In this document: piece after piece, positions 8,444 to 18,234 of the stretch
How the letters are laid out: the number at the start of each line of letters is the position of its first letter
Position numbering within the stretch: position 1 is the stretch's first letter
NCBI GenBank assembly: GCA_963743035.1
Contig: CAVUOB010000008.1
Span: forward strand, 62,001-126,000
Reading direction: 5' to 3'
DNA length: 64,000 bases
From: PALSA-911 sp963743035
GTDB taxonomy: Bacteria > Pseudomonadota > Alphaproteobacteria > Acetobacterales > Acetobacteraceae
Notes under the pieces: generated by a model
Database searches by the model: none
Seen by the model: the letters and a program-made list of their open reading frames with translations, nothing else
Told to the model about the DNA's origin: nothing
Translations under genes and position numbers: made by a program

Positions 8444-8809
8444 ATGGCCGCTGACAACAAATCTCTGCAGGATCGCCGGCGGCAGCGCCTCCGGTATCAG
8501 TTGAAGTCCAAATCGGGTGGCCGGCCGCGTCTGTCGGTCTTCCGCTCCGGCAAGAACATCTATGCCCAGGTGATCGACGATGCCGCCGGCCATACGCTGG
8601 CCGCGGCCTCCAGCCTGGACAAGACCTTACGCGAAGCGCTGAAGACCGGCGCGGACAAGGATGCCGCGGCCGCCGTCGGCAAGCTGGTGGCGGAGCGCGC
8701 TCTGGCGGCCGGCGTCAGCCAGGTCGTCTTCGATCGCGGTTCCTACCTGTACCATGGCCGTGTCAAGGCGCTGGCCGAGGCCGCCCGCGAAGGCGGGCTG
8801 GCGTTCTGA
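8444..8809 (+). CDS. rplR: 50S ribosomal protein L18 (uL18)
   Basis: 121 residues. RLRYQLKSKSGGRPRLSVFRSGKNIYAQ and the C-terminal VVFDRGSYLYHGRVKALAEAAREGGL are typical. Mediates 5S rRNA attachment together with L5. Position rplF-rplR-rpsE is standard. A 39-nt gap separates it from rplF. Confidence 0.96.
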   Translation: MAADNKSLQDRRRQRLRYQLKSKSGGRPRLSVFRSGKNIYAQVIDDAAGHTLAAASSLDKTLREALKTGADKDAAAAVGKLVAERALAAGVSQVVFDRGSYLYHGRVKALAEAAREGGLAF

Positions 8810-8866
8810 TGAGCATAATTGTGATGACCTCACCCACGACCTCACACACGACTGGGACCACGAACC

Positions 8867-9460
8867 ATGGCGCGTGAAGCGAGAGAAGGCGGCGGCGGCC
8901 GCAGCCGTGAGCGCGATCGCGACCGCGACGGCGGCGACGACATCATCGACAAGCTGGTCACGATCAACCGCGTCGCCAAGGTGGTGAAGGGCGGACGGCG
9001 TTTCGCCTTCGCCGCCCTCGTCGTCGTCGGCGACCAGAAGGGCCGCGTCGGCTACGGCGCCGGCAAGGCGCGCGAAGTGCCGGAAGCCATCCGCAAGGCC
9101 ACCGAGCGTGCCAAGCGCGGCATGATCCGCATTCCGATGAAGGAAGGCCGCACCCTGCACCATGACGTGGAGGGCGTGTTCGGCGCCGGCCATGTGGTGC
9201 TGCGCTCGGCTTCCGCCGGCACCGGGATCATCGCCGGCGGCCCGCTGCGCGCGGTGTTCGAGACGCTGGGCATCGGCGACGTCGTGGCGAAAAGCCTCGG
9301 CAGCCGGAACCCGCATAACATGGTGAAGGCGACCTTCGCCGCCCTGCAGCGCTGCGCCTCGCCGCGTTCGGTCGCTGCCCGCCGCGGCAAGAAGGTTTCC
9401 GATCTGCTCGGCAAGCGCGACGCGCCGGGCGCGGAAGTGCAGGAGGCTGTCGATGCCTGA
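8867..9460 (+). CDS. rpsE: 30S ribosomal protein S5 (uS5)
   Basis: 197 residues. A charged N-terminal leader (REAREGGGGRSRERDRDRD) precedes the dsRBD-like domain with KLVTINRVAKVVKGGRRF and VGYGAGKAREVPEAIRKA. RSASAGTGIIAGGPLRAVFE and LGSRNPHNMVKATFAAL complete the family pattern. Functions in decoding fidelity and mRNA unwinding. Its last 8 nt overlap rpmD. Confidence 0.96.
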   Translation: MAREAREGGGGRSRERDRDRDGGDDIIDKLVTINRVAKVVKGGRRFAFAALVVVGDQKGRVGYGAGKAREVPEAIRKATERAKRGMIRIPMKEGRTLHHDVEGVFGAGHVVLRSASAGTGIIAGGPLRAVFETLGIGDVVAKSLGSRNPHNMVKATFAALQRCASPRSVAARRGKKVSDLLGKRDAPGAEVQEAVDA

Positions 9461-9644
9461 TCAGAAGAAGGTGCGCGTGACGCAGATCGCCTCCGGCCTG
9501 GGCCGCAAGCCCGGCCAGATCGAGACGCTGATCGGCCTCGGCCTGAACAAGATGCGTGCCACGCGGGAACTGGAAGACACCCCGTCCGTGCGCGGCATGA
9601 TCCGCAAGGTTGCCCACCTGATCCAGGTGGAGGAGCTGTCCTGA
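9453..9644 (+). CDS. rpmD: 50S ribosomal protein L30 (uL30)
   Basis: 63 residues, normal for this small protein. KVRVTQIASGLGRKPGQIETLIGLGLNKM and VRGMIRKVAHLIQVEE are characteristic. Start ATG overlaps the end of rpsE, implying coupled translation. Confidence 0.95.
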   Translation: MPDQKKVRVTQIASGLGRKPGQIETLIGLGLNKMRATRELEDTPSVRGMIRKVAHLIQVEELS

Positions 9645-9678
9645 CCGGTTCGCCCGGTTCGGATAGAGGGAAAATACG

Positions 9679-10167
9679 ATGAAGCTGAACGAACTCCGCG
9701 ACAATGACGGCTCCCGCCTGAAGTCCAAGCGGCTTGGCCGGGGTATCGGCTCGGGCAAGGGCAAGACCTCCGGCAAGGGCGTCAAGGGCCAGAAGGCCCG
9801 CGAGGGCGTGGCCCTCAACGGCTTCGAGGGTGGCCAGCTGCCGATCTATCGCCGGCTGCCGAAGCGCGGCTTCGTGAACCTGTTCCGCAAGGTCTACGCG
9901 CCGGTCAATCTCGGCACGCTCGACGCCGCGATCGCTTCGGGCCGTCTCGATGGCTCGCAGCCGATCACCGAGGACGCGCTGCGCGCGGCCGGCCTGGCGC
10001 GCGCCGGCAAGGTCGACGGCATCCGTCTGCTGGCCCGCGGCGAGATCTCGCGCGCGGTCACGATCACCGTCTCCGGCGCCTCCGCCGCGGCGATCGAGGC
10101 GGTGCAGAAGGCCGGCGGCAGCGTGACCACCACGGTTCCCGCCAAGGCCGCCGCCGCCGAGGCCTGA
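9679..10167 (+). CDS. rplO: 50S ribosomal protein L15 (uL15)
   Basis: 162 residues. MKLNELRDNDGSRLKSKRLGRGIGSGKGKTSGKGVKGQKAREG is the basic extended arm of uL15, followed by GGQLPIYRRLPKRGF. A late 50S assembly protein. The C terminus ends in an alanine-rich tail (PAKAAAAEA). Last ribosomal gene before secY. Confidence 0.96.
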   Translation: MKLNELRDNDGSRLKSKRLGRGIGSGKGKTSGKGVKGQKAREGVALNGFEGGQLPIYRRLPKRGFVNLFRKVYAPVNLGTLDAAIASGRLDGSQPITEDALRAAGLARAGKVDGIRLLARGEISRAVTITVSGASAAAIEAVQKAGGSVTTTVPAKAAAAEA

Positions 10168-10259
10168 GCGTTCGGCCGGCCCGGCGACAACCGGGCAGCC
10201 GATGCCCGGGCGGACCGGGCAATGCTTGGCTTCGGCGACGTAGACCGCTAAATACTATG

Positions 10260-10320
10260 AACGGCGCCCCATCCTCCCAGCGGGCTCTCTGCCGGGTCGG
10301 CCGGTGGCGCCGTTCTTCTT
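10260..10320 (+). promoter_or_regulatory. hairpin with pyrimidine tail in the rplO-secY gap
   Basis: In the 168-nt rplO-secY gap, AACGGCGCC (10260-10268) is exactly complementary to GGCGCCGTT (10306-10314), followed at once by CTTCTT. The long loop holds a smaller GC-rich stem. This resembles an intrinsic terminator or attenuator just upstream of the secY start and could lower secY-adk expression relative to the ribosomal genes. No promoter of good quality is visible after it. Confidence 0.45.
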
Positions 10321-10335
10321 GATTGGGATCAGCCA

Positions 10336-11673
<1,338 letters not shown>

Positions 11674-11699
11674 ACCGGATCGCGGACGGAGGAACGCCA

Positions 11700-12359
11700 A
11701 TGAAAATTTTAATCCTGCTCGGCCCCCCCGGTGCCGGCAAGGGCACCCAGGCCAAGCGCCTGCAGGACCGCTACGGCATCGCGCAGATCTCCACCGGGGA
11801 CATGCTGCGGGCCGAGGTGGCCGCGGGCAGCCCGGTCGGGCGCGAGGCCAAGGCGGTCATGGAGGCCGGGCAGCTGGTTTCCGACAGCATCATCATCCGC
11901 ATGCTCGGCAGCCGGATCGAGCAGCCGGACTGCGCGCGCGGCTTCATCCTGGACGGTTTCCCGCGCACGGTGCCGCAGGCCGAGGCGCTGGATCGCCTGC
12001 TGGCCGAGCGCAACCTGGCGCTGGATGCGGTGATCGAGCTGAAGGTGGACGACGCCGCGCTGGTGGAGCGCATCTCCGGGCGCTACACCTGCGCCAAATG
12101 CGGCACCGGCTATCACGACAGCTTCAAGCAGCCGGCCGTGGCCGGGGTGTGCGACACCTGCGGTTCCACCGAGTTCACCCGCCGCGCCGATGACAACCGC
12201 GAGACGGTCGTCGCCCGGCTGGATGCGTATCACCGCCAGACCGCGCCTTTGCTGCCCTATTACCAGGCCCATGGCAGCCTGCGGACCGTGGACGGCATGG
12301 CCGACATCGACCAGGTGTCGCGCGAGATAGACGCGGTGCTGGAGCACAGCCCGACCTGA
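11700..12359 (+). CDS. adk: adenylate kinase with zinc-binding LID
   Basis: 219 residues. P-loop GPPGAGKGTQ at 8-17, AMP-binding DGFPRT at 85-90. The LID carries four cysteines (C131, C134, C151, C154) as in zinc-containing adenylate kinases. Catalyses ATP + AMP = 2 ADP. Start ATG 11700 has GGAGGA 8 nt upstream. secY-adk linkage is classic; the expected next gene, rpsM, is displaced by a minus-strand gene. Confidence 0.97.
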   Translation: MKILILLGPPGAGKGTQAKRLQDRYGIAQISTGDMLRAEVAAGSPVGREAKAVMEAGQLVSDSIIIRMLGSRIEQPDCARGFILDGFPRTVPQAEALDRLLAERNLALDAVIELKVDDAALVERISGRYTCAKCGTGYHDSFKQPAVAGVCDTCGSTEFTRRADDNRETVVARLDAYHRQTAPLLPYYQAHGSLRTVDGMADIDQVSREIDAVLEHSPT

Positions 12360-12374
12360 CCTTCAGGCCCCAGG

Positions 12375-12458
12375 CCCGGCCCCATACCCGGGCCCGGGTA
12401 TGGGGCCGGGTATCAGGACCACAAATGAAAACGGCGGCCCGTTCCCGGGCCGCCGTTT
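12375..12458. terminator. tandem palindromes between convergent adk and PEP-CTERM gene
   Basis: 12375-12410 is a perfect 36-bp palindrome centred on CCCGGG|CCCGGG. A second hairpin pairs AAACGGCGGCCCG (12429-12441) with 12446-12458 over 13 bp around TTCC, with an A-tract on one side and TTT on the other. Both are symmetric, so they can terminate transcription from both sides. This ends the S10-spc-secY-adk operon. Confidence 0.75.
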
Positions 12459-12482
12459 GTCGTTGAAGCCGTCTGCGCGCGG

Positions 12483-13263
12483 CTAGGCGGTGGTGGCGCG
12501 GCCGCGGCGGCGGACCGCCAGCAGGCCCAGCGCGCCGATCCCGAACAGTGTGATCGCCGCCGGCTCCGGCGTATCGATGTAATCGTAGTAGAGCGACACC
12601 GTGAGGGAGGTCAGCACGGAGGCAAAATCGAACGCCGCGGTGCCGCCGAACGGCTGCAGCAGGCCGGAGATCGCCCCCACGTCGAAGGTGAAGTTGACGT
12701 TGCTCGGGCCGGTGAACAGGGCGCCGTTCAGGGTGCCGCCGGTGGCGACGACGGAGTTGTAGTAGTTGTAGGTTCCCGTCGTGGTCGCCCCGGCGATCGG
12801 CGCCATGCTGATCACCGGCGGCTGGGAGTAGAAATTCGAACTCGACCAGGCTGACCGGCCCGGTCTGCGAGACCGTCAGGTTGGCGAAGGAATTGGTCGG
12901 CAGCGGCGAGGATGTCAGGCTGAACACCGCCTGCTGGTTGTAGGATCCGCTGCAGGTGGCGCTCCCGCTACCGAAGCCGCCGGCGCCGTAGATGCAGACC
13001 ACCTTGCCGTTGGCCGTGGTCATCGAGCCGGTGATGCTGACATGCACCGAGTTGAACGTGGTGTCGGGCCCCTGGTTCACATAGGGCGAGAACGAGAAGG
13101 TGTGCTGCCAGGTGCTGCCGGGCGCCGCGGGACCATAGGTCAGTGTCTGCGTCGCCGTGTTGTAGATGGTGGCGGAAGCGGGAGACACGAGGGCGGGCAG
13201 CACGAAGGCGGCCGTTGCGAGCGCCGCGATTCCAGCCATTTGCGAGGCAACGCGGGTCAACAT
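12483..13263 (-). CDS. secreted protein with PEP-CTERM anchor, frameshifted
   Basis: Residues 1-31 form a signal peptide ending in SPASA. The mature part is rich in Thr, Ser, Gly and aromatics (TQTLTYGPAAPGSTWQHTFS), resembling choice-of-anchor E type extracellular domains; that assignment is tentative. The C terminus is a PEP-CTERM sorting signal: DTPEPAAITLFGIGALGLL then RRRGR. The two halves are in different frames; dropping one A of the AAA at 12832-12834 restores one protein of ~259 residues. GGAGAG precedes the ATG. Such proteins are cut by an exosortase, not seen here. It sits where adk normally abuts rpsM. Confidence 0.75.
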
Positions 13264-13517
13264 CGTTTCTCTCCATCGAGCGGAAATGCGTGCATTCAAA
13301 ATTCAGCGAGACGCATAGCAAGTTTTGCGGAATGTTGCCAGTGGCAATTCGTCGGAACCCTGGCGGTTGGCCCGAAACCATGGCAAAACGCGGGGGCAAA
13401 AGACGCGGACGGGCCAGCGTTTCCGACTGCGCAGCCAGGGGCGGCTGAGGGCCGGCAATCCTGGTGGATCAGGCCGGCGTCCCACGCATGGGCTCACGAG
13501 AATTTGATCCAATGTCA

Positions 13518-13545
13518 TTGACTCGCCGTCCACCCTGACTATAGT
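13518..13545 (+). promoter_or_regulatory. sigma-70 promoter for rpsM-rpsK-rpoA-rplQ
   Basis: TTGACT (13518-13523) and TATAGT (13540-13545) are separated by 16 nt, a near-consensus housekeeping promoter ~165 nt upstream of rpsM. It lets the alpha operon be transcribed independently of the operon that ends at adk. The rest of the 446-nt gap 13264-13709 shows no gene; a ~160-nt leader would precede rpsM. Confidence 0.7.
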
Positions 13546-13709
13546 GCGCGACCTCCGGCCTGCCCACCCTATGGGCAGCGCTGTTTGCTGACATTTGGGG
13601 TCTGTCGCGGTGCGGATGCGCCCGAGAGGCCGTTTTCGGGTCCTTCGGGGCAGTGAGAGCCCGCCCGCCCCGTTTTGGGGAACAGGGCGGGACGACAGGA
13701 GTACCGAGC

Positions 13710-14087
13710 GTGGCGCGTATTGCCGGCGTAAACATCCCGACCAACAAGCGGGTGCTGATCAGCCTTCGCTATATCTATGGTATCGGCCCGGCAAAGGCGC
13801 AGGAGATCTGCTCGCGCCTGACGATTCCGGACGATCGCCGGGTCAACCAGCTCTCCGACGACGAGGTGCTGCGCATCCGCGAGTTGATCGACCGTGAATA
13901 CCGCGTCGAGGGCGACCTGCGGCGTGAAAATGCGATGAACATCAAGCGGCTGATGGATCTGGGCTGCTATCGCGGCCTGCGCCATCGCCGCGGCCTGCCG
14001 GTCCGCGGCCAGCGCACCCACACCAACGCCCGCACCCGCAAGGGCAAGGCGGTGGCGATCGCCGGCAAGAAGAAAGTCACGAAGTAG
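13710..14087 (+). CDS. rpsM: 30S ribosomal protein S13 (uS13)
   Basis: 125 residues from GTG 13710, with AGGAG 7 nt upstream. ARIAGVNIPTNKRVLISLRYIYGIGPAKAQEI and CYRGLRHRRGLPVRGQRTHTNARTRKG are uS13 signatures. The in-frame ATG at 13653 gives an N terminus foreign to the family. S13 is in the 30S head and contacts L5 and P-site tRNA. First gene of the alpha operon. Confidence 0.96.
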   Translation: MARIAGVNIPTNKRVLISLRYIYGIGPAKAQEICSRLTIPDDRRVNQLSDDEVLRIRELIDREYRVEGDLRRENAMNIKRLMDLGCYRGLRHRRGLPVRGQRTHTNARTRKGKAVAIAGKKKVTK

Positions 14088-14224
14088 CCATCCGCCGCGA
14101 TTGGCGCGCCCGCCACTGGCAACGGTGGACAGATCCGGGGCGCCGCATCGGGCGATGACGATTTCGACGGTTGCACGCCGGCCGCGTCTGCGGGACGGCA
14201 CTGAATGGAACAGGATTAAAGAGC

Positions 14225-14620
14225 ATGGCGAAACCCGCCGCCTCCTCGCGCCCCCGTAGAAAGGAGCGCAAGAACATCACGTCCGGTGTCGCCCACGTTG
14301 CCGCGACGTTCAACAATACCGTGATCACCATCACCGACGCCCAGGGCAACGCCATCGCCTGGTCCTCGGCCGGCAGCCAGGGTTTCAAGGGCAGCCGGAA
14401 ATCCACCCCGTACGCCGCGCAGGTCGCCGCCGAAGACGCCGGCAAGAAGGCGCGCGAGCACGGGATGGAGATGCTCGAGATCGAAGTCAGCGGCCCCGGT
14501 TCCGGCCGCGAGAGCGCGCTGCGCGCCCTTCAGGCGGTTGGTTTCTCGATCTCCGCCATTCGGGACATGACACCCATTCCCCACAACGGCTGCCGTCCGC
14601 GCAAGCGCCGCCGGGTCTGA
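14225..14620 (+). CDS. rpsK: 30S ribosomal protein S11 (uS11)
   Basis: 131 residues from ATG 14225. KNITSGVAHVAATFNNTVITITDAQGNAIAWSSAG, KGSRKSTPYAAQVAAEDA and IRDMTPIPHNGCRPRKRRRV are diagnostic. Forms the 30S platform near the E site. A 137-nt gap separates it from rpsM, larger than usual, with no obvious gene. Confidence 0.97.
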   Translation: MAKPAASSRPRRKERKNITSGVAHVAATFNNTVITITDAQGNAIAWSSAGSQGFKGSRKSTPYAAQVAAEDAGKKAREHGMEMLEIEVSGPGSGRESALRALQAVGFSISAIRDMTPIPHNGCRPRKRRRV

Positions 14621-14705
14621 TCCCCTCGGGCTTCGGGGGCGTTCGGACCAGGCTCGGCATTGCCGGGCTTGCTCGCTGTTGTGATTGGGAAAAGAGGAAT
14701 TCTGA

Positions 14706-15737
14706 ATGAGACAGAGTGCGGTTATCCAGCGGAACTGGCAGTCGCTGATCAAGCCGGAAAAACTCCAGGTCGAGCCAGGCTCCGATCCGACGCGCGTGGC
14801 CACGATCGTCGCCGAGCCGCTCGAGCGTGGCTTCGGCATGACGCTGGGCAACGCCATCCGGCGCATCCTGCTGTCCTCCCTGCAGGGCGCGGCGGTGACG
14901 GCGGTGCAGATCGACGGCGTGCTGCATGAATTCAGCAGCATCCCCGGCGTGCGCGAGGACGTCACCGACATCGTGCTGAACATCAAGCAGCTCGCGCTGC
15001 GCATGCACGGCGAAGGCCCGAAGCGGCTGTCCCTGTCGGCCACCGGCCCGGGCGAAGTGCGCGCCGGCCAGATCCAGGGCACGCACGAGGTCGAGATCAT
15101 GAACCCCGACCTGGTGCTGTGCACGCTCGATGACGGCGTGAAGCTCGGCATGGAGTTCACGGTCAATCTCGGCAAGGGCTACCAGCCGGCCAGCGTCAAC
15201 CGCCCGGAAGACGCGCCGATCGGCCTGATCCCGGTGGACAGCATCTACTCCCCGGTGCGCCGCGTGTCCTATCGCGTGGAGCCCACCCGCGTCGGCCAGG
15301 TGACCGACTACGACAAGCTTCTGCTGCAGGTCGAGACCAACGGCGCCGTGACCCCCGAGGACGCGGTGGCGCTCGCCGCCCGCATCCTGCAGGACCAGCT
15401 CGGCCTGTTCATCAACTTCGACGAGCCCCAGCAGGTTCGCCACGAGGAAGTGCACGACGACCTGCCGTTCAACCGCAACCTGCTGCGCAAGGTGGACGAG
15501 CTGGAGCTGTCGGTGCGCAGCGCCAATTGCCTGAAGAACGACAATATCGTCTATATCGGCGACCTCGTGCAGAAATCCGAGCAGGAAATGCTGCGCACGC
15601 CGAATTTCGGCCGCAAGTCGCTGAACGAGATCAAGGAGGTCCTGACCACCATGGGCCTGACTTTGGGACAGCCCGTGCCGGGCTGGCCGCCGGAGAACAT
15701 CGAGGAACTGGCAAAGCGGCTGGACGAGACGTTCTAG
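14706..15737 (+). CDS. rpoA: DNA-directed RNA polymerase subunit alpha
   Basis: 343 residues. N-terminal dimerisation domain: EPLERGFGMTLGNAIRRILLSSLQGAAVTAVQIDG. C-terminal DNA/activator-binding domain from ~255: ELELSVRSANCLKNDNIVYIGDLVQKSEQEMLRTPNFGRKSLNEIKEVL. Complete and in frame. Lies between rpsK and rplQ, the invariant order. Confidence 0.98.
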   Translation: MRQSAVIQRNWQSLIKPEKLQVEPGSDPTRVATIVAEPLERGFGMTLGNAIRRILLSSLQGAAVTAVQIDGVLHEFSSIPGVREDVTDIVLNIKQLALRMHGEGPKRLSLSATGPGEVRAGQIQGTHEVEIMNPDLVLCTLDDGVKLGMEFTVNLGKGYQPASVNRPEDAPIGLIPVDSIYSPVRRVSYRVEPTRVGQVTDYDKLLLQVETNGAVTPEDAVALAARILQDQLGLFINFDEPQQVRHEEVHDDLPFNRNLLRKVDELELSVRSANCLKNDNIVYIGDLVQKSEQEMLRTPNFGRKSLNEIKEVLTTMGLTLGQPVPGWPPENIEELAKRLDETF

Positions 15738-15762
15738 CCGCCGCGTCGAAGGAGAGTTTGAT

Positions 15763-16182
15763 ATGCGTCACGGTGTAGCCGGCCGGAAGCTCGGCGTTAC
15801 CTCTACCCATCGCATCGCCATGTTCCGCAACATGGCGCATGCGCTGATCAAGCATGAGCAGATCACCACCACGCTGCCGAAGGCCAAGGAGCTGCGCCCG
15901 GTGGCGGAGAAGCTGATCACGCTCGGCAAGCGCGGCGGCCTGCATGCCCGCCGCCAGGCCTATGCCGAGCTGCGCGACGACGTGATCGTCGCCAAGCTGT
16001 TCGGCGTGCTGGCGGAACGCTACAAGGGTCGCCCCGGCGGCTATTGCCGCGTCCTGAAGGCCGGCGTGCGCTACGGCGATGCCGCCGACATGGCGGTGAT
16101 CGAGCTGGTCGACCGCGACCCCGATGCCAAGGGCCTCGACAGCGGCCCGGTGCAGGAACGCGAAGCCGAAGACGCTGAGTAG
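15763..16182 (+). CDS. rplQ: 50S ribosomal protein L17 (bL17)
   Basis: 139 residues. MRHGVAGRKLGVTSTHRIAMFRNMAHALIKHEQITTTLPKAKELR is the bL17 N terminus; GGYCRVLKAGVRYGDAADMAVIELVD follows. Lies near the tunnel exit. Last gene of the alpha operon, followed by a strong terminator 40 nt downstream. Confidence 0.97.
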   Translation: MRHGVAGRKLGVTSTHRIAMFRNMAHALIKHEQITTTLPKAKELRPVAEKLITLGKRGGLHARRQAYAELRDDVIVAKLFGVLAERYKGRPGGYCRVLKAGVRYGDAADMAVIELVDRDPDAKGLDSGPVQEREAEDAE

Positions 16183-16221
16183 CCGCGCCACCGCGACGGC
16201 CGCAAGGCGCGAAGAATGGGC

Positions 16222-16246
16222 AAAGGCGGGAGCGATCCCGCCTTTT
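16222..16246 (+). terminator. intrinsic terminator after rplQ
   Basis: AAAGGCGGGA (16222-16231), loop GCGA, TCCCGCCTTT (16236-16245) and a further T form a perfect 10-bp stem with a T-run, the best intrinsic terminator in the window. Confidence 0.88.
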
Positions 16247-16330
16247 GTCGTTCTGGACCCGGCTTTTCTCGTTCCGGGACAGTGAGCCGGCCCACTTCGT
16301 TCGCCCCCGGCTTGGTGCTATACGCCGGGG

Positions 16331-16783
16331 ATGTCCACGTCGCCCGCCCCTGGCGTCGAATGCCGATCCGCATCCAGCGTCGAGGCCGCTGCTGCCACAG
16401 GATCCGTGCGCTGGATCCTGCGGGCCGAGGGCGGCGTCGCGCTGGTGATGTGCCTGGGCTTCTATGCGCTGACCGGCTTCGGCTGGATCCCGTTCGCGCT
16501 GCTGTTCCTCGTGCCCGACCTGTCCATGCTCGGCTACCTGGCCGGGCCGCGGATCGGCGCGCGAGCGTACAACGCCGCCCATTCCACCATCGGCCCGCTG
16601 CTGCTGGGCTCGGCCGGGTTCATGCTGGGCATCGCGCCGCTGCCGCCGCTGAGCCTGATCTGGGCGGCGCATATCGGCTTCGACCGTCTGCTGGGCTATG
16701 GTCTGAAATATCCCCAGGGTTTCGGCTATACCCATCTCGGACGGATCGGCAGGGCAGCCAGGCGGAGCCTGAGAATCTCCTAG
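16331..16783 (+). CDS. DUF4260 family membrane protein
   Basis: 150 residues; about four hydrophobic segments from residue ~28. The family signature near the C terminus, HIGFDRLLGYGLKYPQGF followed by THLGRIG, is characteristic of DUF4260 proteins. No enzymatic role is established for the family. The N-terminal 25 residues are Ser/Ala-rich and may be over-called; a later start is possible. Monocistronic or loosely linked to rarA, ~100 nt downstream. Confidence 0.8.
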   Translation: MSTSPAPGVECRSASSVEAAAATGSVRWILRAEGGVALVMCLGFYALTGFGWIPFALLFLVPDLSMLGYLAGPRIGARAYNAAHSTIGPLLLGSAGFMLGIAPLPPLSLIWAAHIGFDRLLGYGLKYPQGFGYTHLGRIGRAARRSLRIS

Positions 16784-16884
16784 CCTCAGGCGGACCCTGG
16801 GAATCTCCTGACGCGAGGCCCATCTCCCAACCTTGGCAAGCCTCGCAGCCCTGGCAAGCCTTGGCATCATTCTGGTGGAGTGCC

Positions 16885-18234
16885 GTGCCCGTACAGCCCA
16901 ATGCAGTCGCCGCTCCCGATGATTTGTTCGGATCGGAACCGGTAGCGGAAGCGCCGGAATCCCGTGCCGCCCGTCCGCTGGCGGACAGGCTGCGGCCGCG
17001 CGCGCTGGACGAGGTGGTAGGCCAGGATCACCTGGTCGGCCCGGACGGCACGCTGACGCGCATGCTGCAACGCGGCTCGCTCGCCTCGCTGATCCTCTGG
17101 GGGCCGCCCGGCGTCGGCAAGACCACGATCGCGCGCCTGCTCGCCGCCCGCGCCGGACTGCATTTCGTCCAGCTCTCGGCGGTGTTCTCCGGCGTCGCCG
17201 ACCTCAAGCGCACCTTCGAGGAGGCCGGCAGGCGCCGCCGCGGCGGCCAGGCGACCCTGCTGTTCGTCGACGAGATCCACCGTTTCAACCGCGCCCAGCA
17301 GGACGGTTTTCTCCCCGTCGTCGAGGACGGCACGATCGTGCTGGTCGGCGCCACGACGGAAAACCCGTCCTTCGCCCTGAACGGCGCGCTGCTGTCGCGC
17401 TGCCAGGTGCTGGTGCTGCGCCGGCTCGACGATCCCGCGCTGGAAAAGCTGCTGGACAGGGCCGAGGCGGAATTCGGCCGTCCCCTGCCGCTCGGCGCGG
17501 AGGCGCGCAATGCGCTGCGCGCCATGGCCGATGGCGACGGCCGCTATCTGCTGAACATGGCCGAGCAGGTGTTCGCGCTGCCGGAGAACACGCCGCAGCT
17601 GGACGCCGGCGAGCTCTCCTCGCTGCTCGCCCGCCGCGCCGCGCTGTACGACAAGGATCGGGAGGAGCATTACAACCTGATCTCCGCCCTGCATAAATCC
17701 TTGCGCGGATCGGACCCGAACGCGGCGCTGTACTGGCTGGCGCGCATGCTGAACGGCGGCGAGGACCCGCGCTACATCGCCCGCCGCCTGGTCCGTTTCG
17801 CCGCCGAGGATATCGGCATGGCCGACCCCAACGCCCTGCCGCAGACCCTGGCGGCGTGGGAAACCTATGAGCGGCTCGGCAGCCCGGAAGGCGAGCTCGC
17901 GATCGCCCAGGCCGTGGTCTATCTCGGCACCGCGCCGAAATCCAACGCGCTCTACACCGCGCTCGGCGCCGCCCGGGCGGCGGCGAAATCCACCGGCAGC
18001 CTGATGCCCCCCGCGCATATCCTCAACGCGCCGACGAAATTGATGAAGGAACTCGGCTACGGCGCCGGCTACGCCTACGATCACGGCGCCGAGGACGCGT
18101 TTTCCGGCCAGAACTATTTTCCCGATGGCATGCGCCGGGTCGAGTTTTATGAGCCCAAGGACCGGGGATTCGAGCGCGAGATCGGCAAACGGCTGGCCTA
18201 TTGGCAGAAACTGCGCGATGAGCGTGGCGAATGA
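16885..18234 (+). CDS. rarA: replication-associated recombination protein A (AAA+ ATPase, RarA/MgsA)
   Basis: 449 residues from GTG 16885 (GGAG at 16877). Walker A GPPGVGKT at 73-80, Walker B LLFVDE at 125-130, sensor-1 VGATTENPSFALN. The C-terminal tetramerisation region has SALHKSLRGSDPNAALYWLARML and PKSNALYTALGAA. Acts at stalled replication forks as a clamp-loader-like ATPase. No in-frame ATG exists before the conserved RPLADRLRPRALDEVVGQ. Stop overlaps the next gene (ATGA). Confidence 0.93.
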   Translation: MPVQPNAVAAPDDLFGSEPVAEAPESRAARPLADRLRPRALDEVVGQDHLVGPDGTLTRMLQRGSLASLILWGPPGVGKTTIARLLAARAGLHFVQLSAVFSGVADLKRTFEEAGRRRRGGQATLLFVDEIHRFNRAQQDGFLPVVEDGTIVLVGATTENPSFALNGALLSRCQVLVLRRLDDPALEKLLDRAEAEFGRPLPLGAEARNALRAMADGDGRYLLNMAEQVFALPENTPQLDAGELSSLLARRAALYDKDREEHYNLISALHKSLRGSDPNAALYWLARMLNGGEDPRYIARRLVRFAAEDIGMADPNALPQTLAAWETYERLGSPEGELAIAQAVVYLGTAPKSNALYTALGAARAAAKSTGSLMPPAHILNAPTKLMKELGYGAGYAYDHGAEDAFSGQNYFPDGMRRVEFYEPKDRGFEREIGKRLAYWQKLRDERGE

